From NCBI GenBank assembly GCA_029204225.1, contig CM055104.1:46632864-46696863 (forward strand): a DNA stretch of 64,000 nt. The letters run 5' to 3'. The translations under genes were made by a program, and so were the position numbers. The notes beneath the pieces were generated by a model. It was not told where the DNA came from and made no database searches. It saw nothing but the letters and a program-made list of their open reading frames with translations. This DNA comes from Diphasiastrum complanatum (lineage: Eukaryota; Streptophyta; Lycopodiopsida; Lycopodiales; Lycopodiaceae). Shown one piece after another: positions 1-10,403 of the stretch; positions within the stretch are counted from its first letter, which is position 1; every line of letters begins with the position of its first letter.

Positions 1-1895
1 AGTCAATAGAGGATTCGCACTGCCAAAGTAAAGTTTGTACCCCATTTTAGGTAGCTCATGTATCATTTTCGCCTTTAAGGCCTGCACCCTTCCATAATGA
101 CAAGTGTGTCATACCCAGGAACCCCTCGTCAGAATTTAGCAAAGTCAAGGGGAAAAATAGCACTCACGGGCATTTGGATTCATCTGAAAGAGTTTTTAAT
201 GAGCTTTAAAAGTGCATAAGAGGGTAGGGAAGTTCTTTTGAATAATATGAACTCTTCGGTATTCTTTTTTCCAAAGTGCCCTTTATATGCTCTAAAGAGT
301 GATGAACAAAATTATTTGATCTATTAGGAAAGGGTTCGAAATCTTGACTATCAAGCCTCTTAATTGCTAGTGTTCTGACAAGATTAATACAAATGAACAT
401 GGATTAATGTTGTGCTTTGTCTACGCCATTGACATATAAATGTTTGATTAACCATTGTCGTTCATTATTGGCATCTATCTTATTCTGTAAACTAACAATA
501 TTCCCTTGAATCCATTTTTTTTCTTTTTAAGAATAATAGCGGCAAGTCTACATAACTCGACATGTTTCAAAACAGTATCATCATCTATCATTGCACACTC
601 AGGGTAAAAGCTTCATAAGTTTAAACCAACCATCATAAAGTTCATTAGCCACACTATAAATACACATTATGTTGCAACATAATATGATTAAGTCTTTTTT
701 CTAATGATTTTTTGAGGTACATACTTCTAATTATGTTGCACTCCGTTGTAAGTACATGACTAAATTATCCGAAATGAACTTTTTGAAACGTTTCAGAGAA
801 GCACAGGAACATAAAGGCAGATTTTCAATCTCAAAATTGCAAAAAAACATCAAATGAAAAATACCATTCACTTTTATTATTCGGCATATAAGACCATGCA
901 AACACAATATCATGGAAGGACTCATATATAAGGCCAAAGATCTATAATAAAATGCGAGTGTTAAAAATGTCTCACATGACCTGTCTCAAACATTCTATTG
1001 CAGTAATGTAAGTGTAAAAAGATCTTTGCCTTGTCCTTGTGCATGTTGAGTTGTAGTTGATCAACCACATTTCTAGTAAGAGTTCTTTCTGTCCAGAACC
1101 TCGTCCTTCTGCAAGCAGTTAATCCCATGTAAAAGTTTAGCTTTTTAACCGGTGGTAAATCTTCTTTTGCAGCACTGCCTTGCCCCTCCTTACCTTTGTA
1201 ACCTACTAAACCTCCTTCTTTTTTCCCATATTCTGTCAAGACACCACCAAACTCGAGTTGTTAAGTTGAAGAAGAGACCGGGGTCTTTTATTAGAGTTTT
1301 GAAAGTAATTTATCTTGGAGAGTGGAGAAACTTGGTATTCTGAGAAAGCGTTCAATTCTCTCTAATGTTTTTCACATCAGCAAGGTTGGCAAGTAGTTTG
1401 GCAGAGGAGTTTGCTGCTAACTCTATAGATGCATCAATCATGTGTTGGCGTATTAAAGAGGAAAGTGACGGTGTGACTTGACAACGTCTCTGGCAAGCTT
1501 ATGAAGCCAAAGGAAGAATGCATTCAACTAATTTTGCAAGGATGCACTAGGGAAAAACTTACACAAATTGTTCATTATGAACCAAACAGCATGATCGAAC
1601 CAAACAATGGAAGAGTTGTTTTTGCACTTGTCACCACATCTACATTTGAAAAAGGGTCTCTTCCAATTCCAGATTCTGGCCTGGTGCATATTCATTCTAA
1701 TAAAACTGGTGTCAAAGTGTCCACGAACCCGAGCCCAGGTTTGCTCAGAAGGGCAACGAGATGGTTCAAAAAGGTTCATGCGAATGATATTGTCAAAGGC
1801 GATAAGTGTCTCAAGTGAAGTATTTTTATTTAAAGTGGCAAGTTTGCATGTTTCCACTTCTTTATTAGTCAGATGTTCAAGTAGAATCCAAAGTT
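1..1895. other. Region with no recognised gene
   Basis: I see no element end, splice-like exon series or protein family here. A 105-codon open frame on the plus strand (1501-1818) overlaps a 125-codon frame on the minus strand (1528-1905). Neither shows a domain or biased composition that would choose between them. The segment is AT-rich, and decayed transposon sequence is the likely source. Confidence 0.4.
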
Positions 1896-2303
1896 TTATA
1901 GGCAAGGGAAGATAGCAAGTTTACAGAGGGTAGGCTCCAAAGTTCGAAAGCAGCATGTGCAGATTTGAACCTCAATAGTTCGGCTGGGGACCATAGGGAT
2001 TTGACAATTTTTAGCTTGGCAGAACTCGAAGGTAGATTGGTCTCCTACATCATAGATATCTTGTGAGAAGATTTCAAGTTGCGAAGCACTATCTTCATCC
2101 AACTCGTCAAGGAAAACAAGAGGGTGTGAAGAGAGGGGTGTATTAGGAATGGTAGGCGTTGGTTCGGCAAACAAGGCCTCATTTTCTTTTTCAAGGCATG
2201 TAAAGACTTTTCTTACATTTTGATTATAAAATTTCTCTTCGTCCTCATATTTATCAGCAAGATTAGCAAGATCAATAGCGAATTTTCCACAATACCTAAA
2301 GGG
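1896..2303 (-). other. Unrecognised open frame, acidic middle
   Basis: An open frame of about 135 codons runs from just after an in-frame TGA (2304-2306) to a stop at 1896. There is no ATG in its first part, so a start cannot be chosen. The first 45 residues are rich in Lys, Glu and Asp; a Pro/Thr stretch and an Asp/Glu-rich stretch (LDELDEDSASQLEIF) follow. I do not recognise a family. Its acidic, low-complexity character resembles the accessory ORFs of elements E and B in this window, and it sits directly left of an LTR fragment, so it may be the remains of an element ORF. It could also be a host exon. Confidence 0.25.
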
Positions 2304-2368
2304 TCAATATGGTTTTTACCATAATCCATGTAAATTTTTATCTAGTGTAAAGTATCCAAGAGATATCT

Positions 2369-3025
2369 TTGTTCTCCGCACTGTTGAGTGTGAGTGATCC
2401 TGAGTCTACTAGCAATCTCTTACGCATTACATGAATTACTCTCTGATCAGACAGACTCTCTAGCACATTACAGTCGTTTGTTGTGTCTCCATAAAACATG
2501 CTCTAAGGAACTGTCTTAAATCATCTTATTCATCTGTCGCGAATACTTTCTTTTTGGCACTCGAATAACGACTATCTTTGGTAAAGTCTAGCACGATCAT
2601 TGAATAAAGCTATATGTATACATATGAGCTGACAGTCCCTGTCTAAAGAATTGAGTCCTTGATCTGTGTTCCTGATTGTAATTGGCATAAATTTCTAACA
2701 TGCTCTAAAACTATTCGTGTTCTTTAACCATTAATTTGGACTTAAGTTGTTGAGGACTTCTGTCTAGAAACGAACAGTTCGCGAACGTGATTAATTGATT
2801 GTCTGCACAGCCACGAATACATCGAACATTCTCGATTCTCTGTTGACACCTTAATCAGCCAGAGTGTAGTATTATTGTACTACTGATAACATCTCATCTG
2901 TAGAACGTGTTTCATTCAATTTGATAGAGGCCAGATTGTTGTTCTGAAATTATTAACATTACATTCCCCAAACACAAGTAATAATGGTTACTTTCTAATG
3001 TCTGTTGACAGCCAGAATAACACTC
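2369..3025 (+). repeat. LTR fragment of family F (left copy)
   Basis: This stretch matches 35,433-36,002 in the same orientation over most of its length. Shared landmarks are 'ttctccgcact', 'gaattactctctgatca', 'ctctaaggaactgtctt' and the common right end 'ccagaataac'. Relative to the other copy it carries an extra block at about 2,783-2,850. The other copy continues left to a polypurine tract and TGTGATG at 35,031, so this is a 5'-truncated LTR of the same family. Its right edge meets the leader of element E at 3,026. Confidence 0.7.
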
Positions 3026-3521
3026 AAAACCATTTGTCATAAATTGTACCAAATACATAACATTCTAACATTGTCCTCTGTGGGAACGACATTATTTACT
3101 ACAAAATCTATATTAACGTTGTTGGTATAGTACGACACACATTGTAGTAGCATGGAAAAGCAAGCGATATGCCAGGAAACATGGATCATAAAGAGATCAT
3201 CCTGACAAAAAATAGCTAAATGGTGATGAAGTAGGGCGCTAGACAACCTCCAATCAAGCCACGAAATGGACAGCAAATCGGTGGAGAAAATCGACGAAGG
3301 TGACAAGGTAGTAGGGCGCTGGCTAGCCTCTACCAAATCTGAGACAACGATGGAAATCTGATGAAAAAATCGATGAAAGTGATGGGTTAGTAGGGCGCTG
3401 GACAAACTCTACTAAATCTGAAAAAACGATGGAAATCTGATGAAAAAATCGACAAAAGTGATGGGTTACTAGAGCGCTGGACAGCCTCTACTAAATCTGA
3501 AAAAGTAGTGCACAGAAAAGT
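3026..3521 (-). mobile_element. Leader of element E, with 80-bp tandem repeats
   Basis: On the minus strand this follows the primer-binding site at 3,522-3,533, so it is the 5' untranslated leader of an LTR element (E). It is cut at 3,026 by the LTR F fragment. It holds about 3.5 tandem units of 79-80 bp, whose shared block 'gtagggcgct' starts at about 3,231, 3,311 and 3,390, with a variant at about 3,469. No coding sequence of this copy remains. Confidence 0.55.
3231..3510. repeat. 79-80 bp tandem repeat
   Basis: Units begin with 'gtagggcgctgg' and end with 'gatgaaaaaatcga...gtgatgggtta'. The two central units are nearly identical and the outer ones more diverged. The array lies about 15 bases inside the primer-binding site of element E. 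Confidence 0.8.
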
Positions 3522-3533
3522 GCTCTGATTCCA
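3522..3533 (-). other. Primer-binding site of element E
   Basis: The minus strand reads TGGAATCAGAGC, one mismatch from TGGTATCAGAGC, the common plant site complementary to the 3' end of initiator Met-tRNA. It abuts the LTR end AACT with no spacer, as in element D. Confidence 0.7.
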
Positions 3534-4379
3534 AGTTACGAATAGATCCACAGCTGACCTAGAGCTAAGCTGTGAAAGCATCACATAAGCAAGACTTAAG
3601 CTATGAAAGCAGCACATAAGCAAGACTTAACCCTAGCAAGCAGGAAAGAGAGAGATTAAGGAGACTAAAGGGATATGCTTCAGCAAATGAATACAACTTT
3701 TGGATCATCCTAGAAGGCTATGGTACAAAAGAGTGTTGAAAAATATTGGTGGCACCTACCAAATGATTGGTACTAATGCATTGGTCTACATCTCTCTAAG
3801 TACGTTCTATTCTAATTTAAGTATGTCCGTCTAAATTCACATTTAATCACGACAACCATGAATTGTGGCAATGACCACCTCACTAGAGACACCATTCAAA
3901 AGGCCCGTTGTCCTTGGAAAAATCCCAATTTTCTGCATGATGATGATGTGAGGTCAATGATGACATGCATTAAGAGACACCCTCTTAATTTTCAACATCT
4001 CTTTAGTTCAAAGTGCACCCTAAATTCTCCAATTGCTTTTTCCTATCAAAGAAAGTGGTACATGGTAGCATCGAGAGAGATCAATATCATCAGCTGAATA
4101 ACAAATGACACAGTTTCCCTACTTATAGCCAAGAGGAAGCCCTAAAAGGAAGCTTCCGATGGCTAGGGCCCAACTGGGAGGGAAAATAGTGCCCCCTCCA
4201 AGAAGGCCCCCACTCTCCAGTAATATGTCCAAATGGCTTAATAATGAATAATAAGGCCAAAGGCCAACCATATAGTCTAAGTGTCACTAATGAATAAAAA
4301 AGGGCTTAAGGCCTGCTTATGCATAAAGTAAAGTAATTGTAAATGGACGGGGCGAATGTAATGAGCCAAGTCCATAACT
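3534..4379 (-). mobile_element. LTR of element E (846 bp, AGTTA...TAACT)
   Basis: On the minus strand the LTR starts AGTTATGGACTTGG and ends ATTCGTAACT, giving a 5-bp terminal inverted repeat AGTTA/TAACT instead of TG...CA. The ends are set by a primer-binding site directly at one end (3,522-3,533) and a polypurine tract directly at the other (4,380-4,390). A single LTR normally has only one of these next to it. Having both means that it serves as 3' LTR for the sequence on its right and 5' LTR for the sequence on its left, as in a tandem array sharing an LTR. Confidence 0.65.
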
Positions 4380-4390
4380 TCTCCCACTGG
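4380..4390 (-). other. Polypurine tract of element E
   Basis: The minus strand reads CCAGTGGGAGA immediately before the LTR start AGTTATGG. This is the usual place for the plus-strand primer of an LTR element. Confidence 0.55.
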
Positions 4391-5792
4391 AATTTCCAAA
4401 TCTTTTCATTTGTTGCATCTCAGCATTGGCACATAGTAAGGACCTACTCGCAATGGCAAGGGCTTGCGACATAGCTCACGATGAAATCTGGAGCTTTTCA
4501 AAAATTGTCTTTCACCAAGCCGGCTGCTCTCCCAATGCTGGTAGTTTGTCCAATAATTTGCCGACCTCAATCTCGGAGGTCTTGAACTTGATTACCCATC
4601 CACCCATTGAGGACTCATGTGGATGCTGCTACAGAAAAGTTTGGATCTGGTCCTCGATGGTGATCGGCTTCTGAAATAATGGCCTAGCCCTGGAAGTAGA
4701 TGGACCTGCTTTCGTGGCCTGTGCATCTGGTACTACTTCGTCAACATCAACATCTCCCCCTTGATCCATGCATGTATCAAATCCTCCTTGATCTTGTGAC
4801 TGAGGCGAGAATTGAGGCATAATAGAAATTGAGACATGAGAATTTGACTCCAAGACTTGAGCGGCTGCCTTTTCATAATCCTTGATAATTATCTTTTCCT
4901 TGGCCAGCTCTGTCGATGCCGTACGTTTAAACTTATCAAATCAAATTTGAGACTCTGCCAATGAAATTCGATAGTTTTCAACTTTTTAAAATAAATAACT
5001 GATTTTCTCTAGTGAGACAGGATGATCAGACACTTGTGTTTGCAAATATGTGTCTCTTTCAAGGGTGTTGCGTCCAATTCACCTTGAAGGCGCTCTTGAT
5101 CAAGCGTAGCAGCCATATCCAATTGTCCCTAAAGCATAAACACTTGTTGTTTGGCATCTTGGACAGCTTTGTCCACTTGATCTTGAGCAGTCGTGAGGGT
5201 ATTTTGAAGAGTCGCCACATAGCCATCCAATGTTTTGACTGACTGTTGGGCTTTCTTCATCTCAGCTTTGGACTTTGTTTCATGTTGTTTGGTGATCTTT
5301 AACTCCCGATTCAGCTAAATCACCTTCTGGCTGATCAAAGTATTCTTAGATCCCAATTCGGATATTCTTTTGTCCATGTTCTTATTCTCATCCAACATGG
5401 TCTGGATCACTCACACAGGTTATTGACTAAATCTAGTGCGTCACCAGAATCCATGGGTGTTGCGGTTGTGGGTAGCAGCAGCAGCAAGGTGCTTGTTTGG
5501 CGTTGAGATCGTGTCGGTTCTTCATCCTCAAAAAGGTCTTCTGCTTTGTAACCATCAAGCACCGTGGCATCGAACTGCTTTGGTGATTTAACTACATCAA
5601 TGACCTGAATGGTGTCTGGTGCTTGATATACTTGATTTTGGTTATCGATCTGAAAAGATGAATAAAAAACATTAGCGGTGTCATGGAACTGGTCAAATTC
5701 TCTTCTAGGAAATTGGAGTTCAAAGGACGCTAGGCTTTGGTGCATCACAAAAATTTCATCCCCAAGGGATCGGAATCATCGAATAGATCCAT
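4391..5792 (-). pseudogene. Accessory coiled-coil ORF of element E (broken)
   Basis: Read on the minus strand from an ATG at 5,792, frames join into one decayed ORF ending near the polypurine tract. It opens with an acidic stretch (MDLFDDSDPLG), then a frameshift. The best open part (5,407-5,748) is rich in Gln, Asp and Phe and ends in a Leu/Thr-rich run. A long Lys/Glu/Gln-rich segment (about 4,960-5,410) has heptad-like spacing typical of a coiled coil and is broken by several stops. The last open part (4,629-4,853) is Ser/Gln/Asp-rich. No gag, protease, integrase or reverse transcriptase motif is visible. The position between coding sequence and 3' LTR suggests an extra ORF carried by the element. 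Function is unknown. The element B ORFs at 30.1-32.3 kb have a similar layout. Confidence 0.45.
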
Positions 5793-5888
5793 GAACATCT
5801 TGATTTTTTCTAGAATTCGGTTCAGATTGACGGCTACTTCTTCTAGTTCATACCTACAATCTTCCAGAGTGTAGACAGACACTACTGA

Positions 5889-6252
5889 CATTAGAGGAGT
5901 TCTAAATCCCAAAAAGACCCTTTGTAAAGATTTTTTTTATATTTTTTCACAATTTTTTCTTACACATGGACCAATCAAAACACTCAAATTTGAAATCTAC
6001 GTAACATAACTTTTTGAGTCCACATTTTGATTCCATACTAAAAATGGCATAACTTTTTAGTGGTAAGTCCAAATTTAGCGGAGTTTGGTGCATTAGAAAG
6101 TGCTCGACAAGGGCTTTCCAATGATATGTTACATGGCATACTTCTGAGCTACGATTTTTAAAAAGTATTAGTGTTATAATATTTTAATAATAAAAAAGGC
6201 ATCTTGCATGAATTCTTAAAGGGTCTTTTTGGAACTCAAAATTCCTCTAATG
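5889..6252. mobile_element. MITE-like element with about 40-bp inverted ends
   Basis: The left end CATTAGAGGAGTTCTAAATC and the right end, read on the minus strand, CATTAGAGGAATTTTGAGTT are inverted copies over about 40 bases and include 'ccaaaaagaccctttg/a'. The 364-bp body is AT-rich and has no ORF. If the inverted repeat starts at GAGGA, both flanks show TA, as expected for a Tc1/mariner-type (Stowaway-like) MITE. No longer target duplication is seen. Confidence 0.6.
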
Positions 6253-6715
6253 CCTATGTTTAATTTGTTACGCATTCAACAAGATAACCCTATGTCCGGA
6301 ATGAATAGTAAACACCTGCTTACGAACAAACAACAATGAGACATCAAAGCATTTTGAGATCATTCAAGACAAGAAGAGCATTTGCATAACATCTGATTTA
6401 TTATAAAATGATCTTATCTTGAGAGCGCTTGTGTGACAAACCCACGCAGCACGTCGACGTGAAAGATGCTATGTCTCTCATGAACTATATCAGACAATCT
6501 CGCTTACTAACAAACTCTTGGACATCGGATGACAATTCTATGCCTAGCCCACATTGATGTTCAAGAATGGATAATTAAGCACATTCCAATGGCATTCAGA
6601 TTGCCTTCAGTATCATTCATGGAGGAGGATGTCCTTCTGGTACTTTCTTGATTTTCTCCGTACTTGGAGTGTGAAGATCTACTGCCTTTCGGTCTTCAAG
6701 TCTTCTTTGCTTCAT
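6253..6715. other. No feature recognised
   Basis: There is no ORF of note, no LTR end and no strong repeat in this 460-bp stretch. Confidence 0.4.
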
Positions 6716-6880
6716 GTCTTGTTCAGCCTTCGGCTTTCTCCTTTGAGCTCCTTCGGTGTTCTAATGTTTGATCTTCGAGGTATTTGCCTTCGTGTCTCGT
6801 TCGGCCTTCAGTTTTCTCCTTTGAGCTCCTTTGGTCTTCGAACGTTTGATCTTTGAGGTATTCGCCTTCGTGTCTTGTTC
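6716..6880. repeat. 78-bp tandem repeat, two copies plus part
   Basis: Units starting 'gtctt/cgttc' begin at about 6,716, 6,794 and 6,872. Each contains 'ttctcctttgagctcctt' and 'gtttgatctt'. The third copy stops after about ten bases. Confidence 0.75.
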
Positions 6881-7548
6881 GGTTGAAACTATTATTAAAG
6901 AAACAAAACGTTTTTGTTTACAAAGCCTTGCTAGCTTTCAGCCCTCTGCCTAACAAAGATGTTCGCGAACATGAAAGTCAAGAGACACGAAGCAAGAAAG
7001 TTTCGCGAACACTTGTCAAAAAGACACAAGCACGAAAGATTCGCGAACGAGAATCTTTTGCGGTCGAACACGAGAAAGTCAGACGATGGAGACGAAACCA
7101 ACGACGCGACATGAAAAACGTCGTGAAACTTTCGCTACCCTCACCCTCCAAAGAGTACCAGCAAAGATCATGCAAGTACCTAGAAGTACAGATATATGAT
7201 CTTATGGCATGACGTCAGTAGATACTCTCTAGGTCGTGGCTAATCTACCGCTCTTGTAATTCCGTGATTAATTGTAGATGCTTCATCACTCTAATTTTAA
7301 AGTTACATAGAGCGACTATATACTTGCTGGATGATACTTGACACTAAAACACACACAGAAGATGAAGTAGTCTGATGCTAGTAAGCAATCAAGACGAAAT
7401 ACAGACAAGAAGTCCGCCTGCGTGCAAGACGTGTTTTGTGAACAGGATCCATAGTGATCCACAGGTCCGCTAGTAAGCGAGACATCCACTCGTGAGAGAA
7501 CTGTATTTCTCTCACGCCAACGCACTGCGTGGATCTGCATGCAGTGCT
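6881..7548. other. Unassigned; TTCGCGAAC motif cluster
   Basis: Three copies of the palindrome TTCGCGAA lie at about 6,963, 7,003 and 7,041, roughly 39 bases apart, inside a Lys/Arg/Glu-rich open frame (6,853-7,212) that I do not recognise. A fourth copy is at about 2,784 in LTR family F. The stretch lies upstream of the likely LTR of copia H and may be part of it or its insertion site. Confidence 0.4.
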
Positions 7549-7864
7549 TGAAGAATCAGATAAAATCAATAGATCATTGTGCACATGTCTTCTTTTATGA
7601 TGTATGATCTTGAATGCAAATGTGTCTGTTGTTATTCGAATGGCTGATTCTCCCATTCATTTCAATTTCGCACATTGGTTGAATTCGTTGAATGCTTCAT
7701 CAATTTATAAACGTAGATCAGTAGTGCCTGACTACATTTTGGAGGACTGTAGGAGTGATTTAGCTGGCAGTGTCCAACGACCACATTTGAACTCCATCCA
7801 AACCGCGTTGAATCGCGGTTGTTTCGTCTTCGAGACTGTTTTGCGACTGCGAACCTTTTCTTCA
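7549..7864 (+). mobile_element. 5' LTR of copia element H (probable)
   Basis: A 316-bp stretch starts TGAAGAA and ends TTCTTCA, a perfect 7-bp inverted pair with TG...CA ends. It stops four bases before a perfect primer-binding site. A TATA-like TTTATAAA lies at about 7,699. The left end is inferred only from the inverted pair. No second copy of this LTR is in the window. Confidence 0.45.
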
Positions 7865-7868
7865 TCCG

Positions 7869-7911
7869 TGGTATCAGAGCATATCACCATTGTCATCAGT
7901 GGTATTAGAGC
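7869..7911 (+). other. Primer-binding site of copia H, duplicated
   Basis: TGGTATCAGAGC at 7,869-7,880 is the standard site for initiator Met-tRNA. A second near-copy, TGGTATTAGAGC followed by CAGGTT, is at 7,900-7,911. The second has the flank usual in plant copia elements, so either could be the ancestral site. Confidence 0.75.
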
Positions 7912-7997
7912 CAGGTTATCTTGTCATAATATAACATAGCCAAGAAGCTATCAGATCCAGGAGGCCTAGCATTTAGACAAACAACCATCAAGAAGCA

Positions 7998-8545
7998 ATG
8001 GCTTCAATCAGCAGCATGCAGAGCAAGATCTACACAATTCTTGATTCTTCAGGATCTAACTTTCTAGCTTGGAAAGTTAAGACATCACTCATCCTCAAGG
8101 GCAAAGGTTTATTCCCCTGGGTGGATGGCACAGAAGAGATGCCTACAACATCAGGCAAGGAGCTACGTGAGTGGAGGGAGAAAAACGACAAGGCAGTAGC
8201 CTTGCTATCATCTTCCATCAAAGATAGTCTCACACTTGACCTGGCTACACTCTCCAAAGCTAAGGAGATGTGGGATGCATTGCTCACCAGATTTCAGACG
8301 AAATCAAGAAGTCAAATCATGATGCTGGAAGATCAGCTGATGAATCTACAATGGGATGGAAAAGACCTCACCTCTTTATATATGAGTTTGAAAAACTTGC
8401 CCAGAAGCAACAGATGCGACTAGAGAAGATGCAGTCACAGTTCGATGCAAAGTTGAAAGCATTGGAAGAGCAGAATGCCAAGCTTGACAAAGCAACTAAT
8501 AAGATGGCTAAAACATTTCCTAGTAGAGAAAATGTTTGGTGTGTG
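7998..8545 (+). pseudogene. Copia H gag, truncated
   Basis: The ATG at 7,998 begins 87 bases after the primer-binding site, which sets the start. The first 130 residues have the layout of plant Ty1/copia Gag (UBN2/DUF4219 type): a Trp-containing N-terminus (FLAWKVKTSLILKG), WREKNDKAVALL, then a helical region ending EDQLMNLQWDGKDL. A frameshift near 8,375 moves the reading to a frame that continues YEFEKLAQKQQ and a Lys/Glu/Gln-rich helix. At about 8,545 it is cut by copia K' in the opposite orientation, so nucleocapsid and pol are missing. The remnant cannot form a particle by itself. Confidence 0.75.
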
Positions 8546-9141
8546 ATCCATCCTTGCATTGAAGTGTTGTCTCCTATGCTCCTCGGCCATGAGGACACCT
8601 TGGAGGTCTTCAAGTGATGGAAACTTGCTCATTATGGCATATCCTTGCACCAAGTTAGAGAAATCTACACAAAGGCCATTCAAGATTAGTTGTACAAGCT
8701 CATCTTCTTTTATAGATTCTCCTATAAAGGAAAGTTCTTTGTTTAACTCCTTGACCCTTAGAACATATGAATGAGCACCCTCTCCCTTCTTTTGGTAGCT
8801 TTGAAAGATTTGATGCTTCAGGGAAAGCAACCTTGTAGTGTTCTTTGACTCATAAACCTTTTGAAGGGGCTCCCAAGACTCTTGGGCCGAGGTACACTCT
8901 CCTACTTCCTTTAGGAGTTCATTGGCTACATTCATTTTGGTATACAATGGAGGGCTAGTTTGCCCCTCTTCTAGTATCTAGTGGATTCTTGAGGGTGGAT
9001 AGGCTCATCCTCTTCCCCACTCACTATGTCCATCAAATCTTGCATTACAAGGATTGATTCCATTCTTAGTTTCCAAATAAAATAGTTTGATTTGTTCAAC
9101 GTATCACTAGAATCCAAAACATAAGCATTCATGGATGCCAT
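8546..9141 (-). pseudogene. Copia K' gag, truncated
   Basis: Minus-strand gag starting at the ATG at 9,141 (MASMNAYVLDSS). It includes the conserved stretches KMNVANELLKEVG, YESKNTTRLLSLKHQI, AHSYVLRVKELNKEL and LVQGYAIMSKFPSLEDLQG. It matches copia K (36,687-37,400, plus strand) closely and copia A less closely. It contains a stop near the start (about 8,984) and a frameshift near 8,955. It ends at the junction with copia H at about 8,545, before the zinc knuckle. Confidence 0.8.
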
Positions 9142-9888
9142 CCTCCTCTAAACAATAGATTGATTCTACTAGCTATCCCACTATCTAGGGACCTGAGAAT
9201 GATCAACAAATGAATTCTCAACAAGATTCTATTCGATTTTGAGCTCAATCAATTCTATTAAAAAAAATACAAAATTAAACTAGCTTGCTTGATGTAGAAA
9301 GATGACCCAAATTGACAACTCCTTGATCTAAACTTCACAAGGCTTATAAAGATCCAATCAACCTGAAAAAAGATGATCTAATTGCATGAAAATGCCACTC
9401 TAAATCACTTTTATAAAATCAGGTTGAACCTTTATATAAGAATGAAAACAACTACTTTCCAAGCACAAGCTACAAAGATCACAATTTTGACAAAAAAAAA
9501 TGATCTTAATGATGAGTAAATGCAAAATGCTTTGGACTGAACCTAAATCACCCTTAGGATATACCTGAGAAGAATCTAAATCAGCTCCAAAAGCTTTAAT
9601 CCTTCTATCTCTCCAATGCTTGAATGCTACTCCTCGATATTGTCTCCAAACTCGCGTTGATTCAAATGTGAGAAAGCAAGCAAAACATGCTAATTTGATC
9701 TTGTAGATAAGAAATGACTTGAACCTGGTTTTAGAAGCCTAAACACCTTTTGATCAAATCCTACAAGAACTGAATTTGATCATAAATGGAGATACAAATC
9801 ACAAATAATCATAATTGATCAAAATCTATGATGCTAGTGAATCAAATTGCAAGAATTTAGCTCATTTCATATCATAGCTCTGATTTCA
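9142..9888 (-). mobile_element. Leader of copia K' with decayed primer-binding site
   Basis: About 700 bp upstream of the K' gag (minus strand) matches 36,016-36,686 upstream of the copia K gag, base for base in long runs, so it is the 5' leader of this family. At 9,877-9,888 the minus strand reads TGAAATCAGAGC, 10 of 12 matches to the Met-tRNA primer site. No LTR could be bounded to its right. Confidence 0.6.
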
Positions 9889-10021
9889 TATTAAAAATAT
9901 AGGAAAAAGACTGTAATAAATGTTTGAAATGATGGAGGAAGCACCTTGAATGGATCCAATTGAGATCCTATAGCAAAAAAACCAACCAATTTAGTGTTTC
10001 CTAGTTTCACCTTGCATTGAA

Positions 10022-10403
10022 CTAAGCTTCTGAAACTTTTTTTTTGTCAAGTCCTTTGGTAAAGATATCCACAACTTGCTCTTCTATAGGCTCCACTTCC
10101 CTTGAACGTAGATGGATCCTTGGTTTCCAACATTGTAGCCATGTAAGCAAAGTGTACATCCCCATCTTTATGATGATCCTCCTATCAATCCTCCTGTTGA
10201 TCTTGATCTTCATATTGCTTTTCAAGTCTAGCAGATCTCTTAGTTCCTTGTGTACTGGACTCTCCTTGTTCCAAAATAACACTATCCTTGATAGTTTCAT
10301 GATACCATCTAGTCAATCTTCTAGTATCTGATGTAGGATGTTTTCTGCCTGGTGAAGTAGGAGGTGAATAAGTATTTCATATACTTGATCTCTCCTTCCT
10401 TTT
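10022..10403 (-). pseudogene. Copia J: integrase-RT linker joined to RNase H tail
   Basis: On the minus strand the first part reads like the linker after integrase (RRLTRWYHETIKDS, then an acidic Gln-rich stretch). After a break it passes directly into the C-terminal signature of copia RNase H (EEQVVDIFTKGLDKKK). The reverse transcriptase in between is missing, so this copy carries an internal deletion. Together with 10,404-11,077 it forms one minus-strand element. Confidence 0.6.

Noticed and set aside
1501-1905. Overlapping plus and minus frames as a host gene
   Set aside because: No motif, no splice-consistent neighbours and no codon bias to choose a strand.
3231-3510. CRISPR-like array
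   Set aside because: 80-bp units without unique spacers, in a plant retroelement leader; an ordinary tandem repeat.
3522-3533. tRNA gene at the Met-tRNA-like sequences (also 7,869, 53,363 and 58,766)
   Set aside because: Only 12 bases match, without cloverleaf arms. They sit at LTR edges, so they are primer-binding sites.
8435-9888. Copia H gag and the minus-strand gag (K') as parts of one element
   Set aside because: Opposite strands, different gag families and a sharp junction at about 8,545. K' matches copia K at 36-37.4 kb instead.
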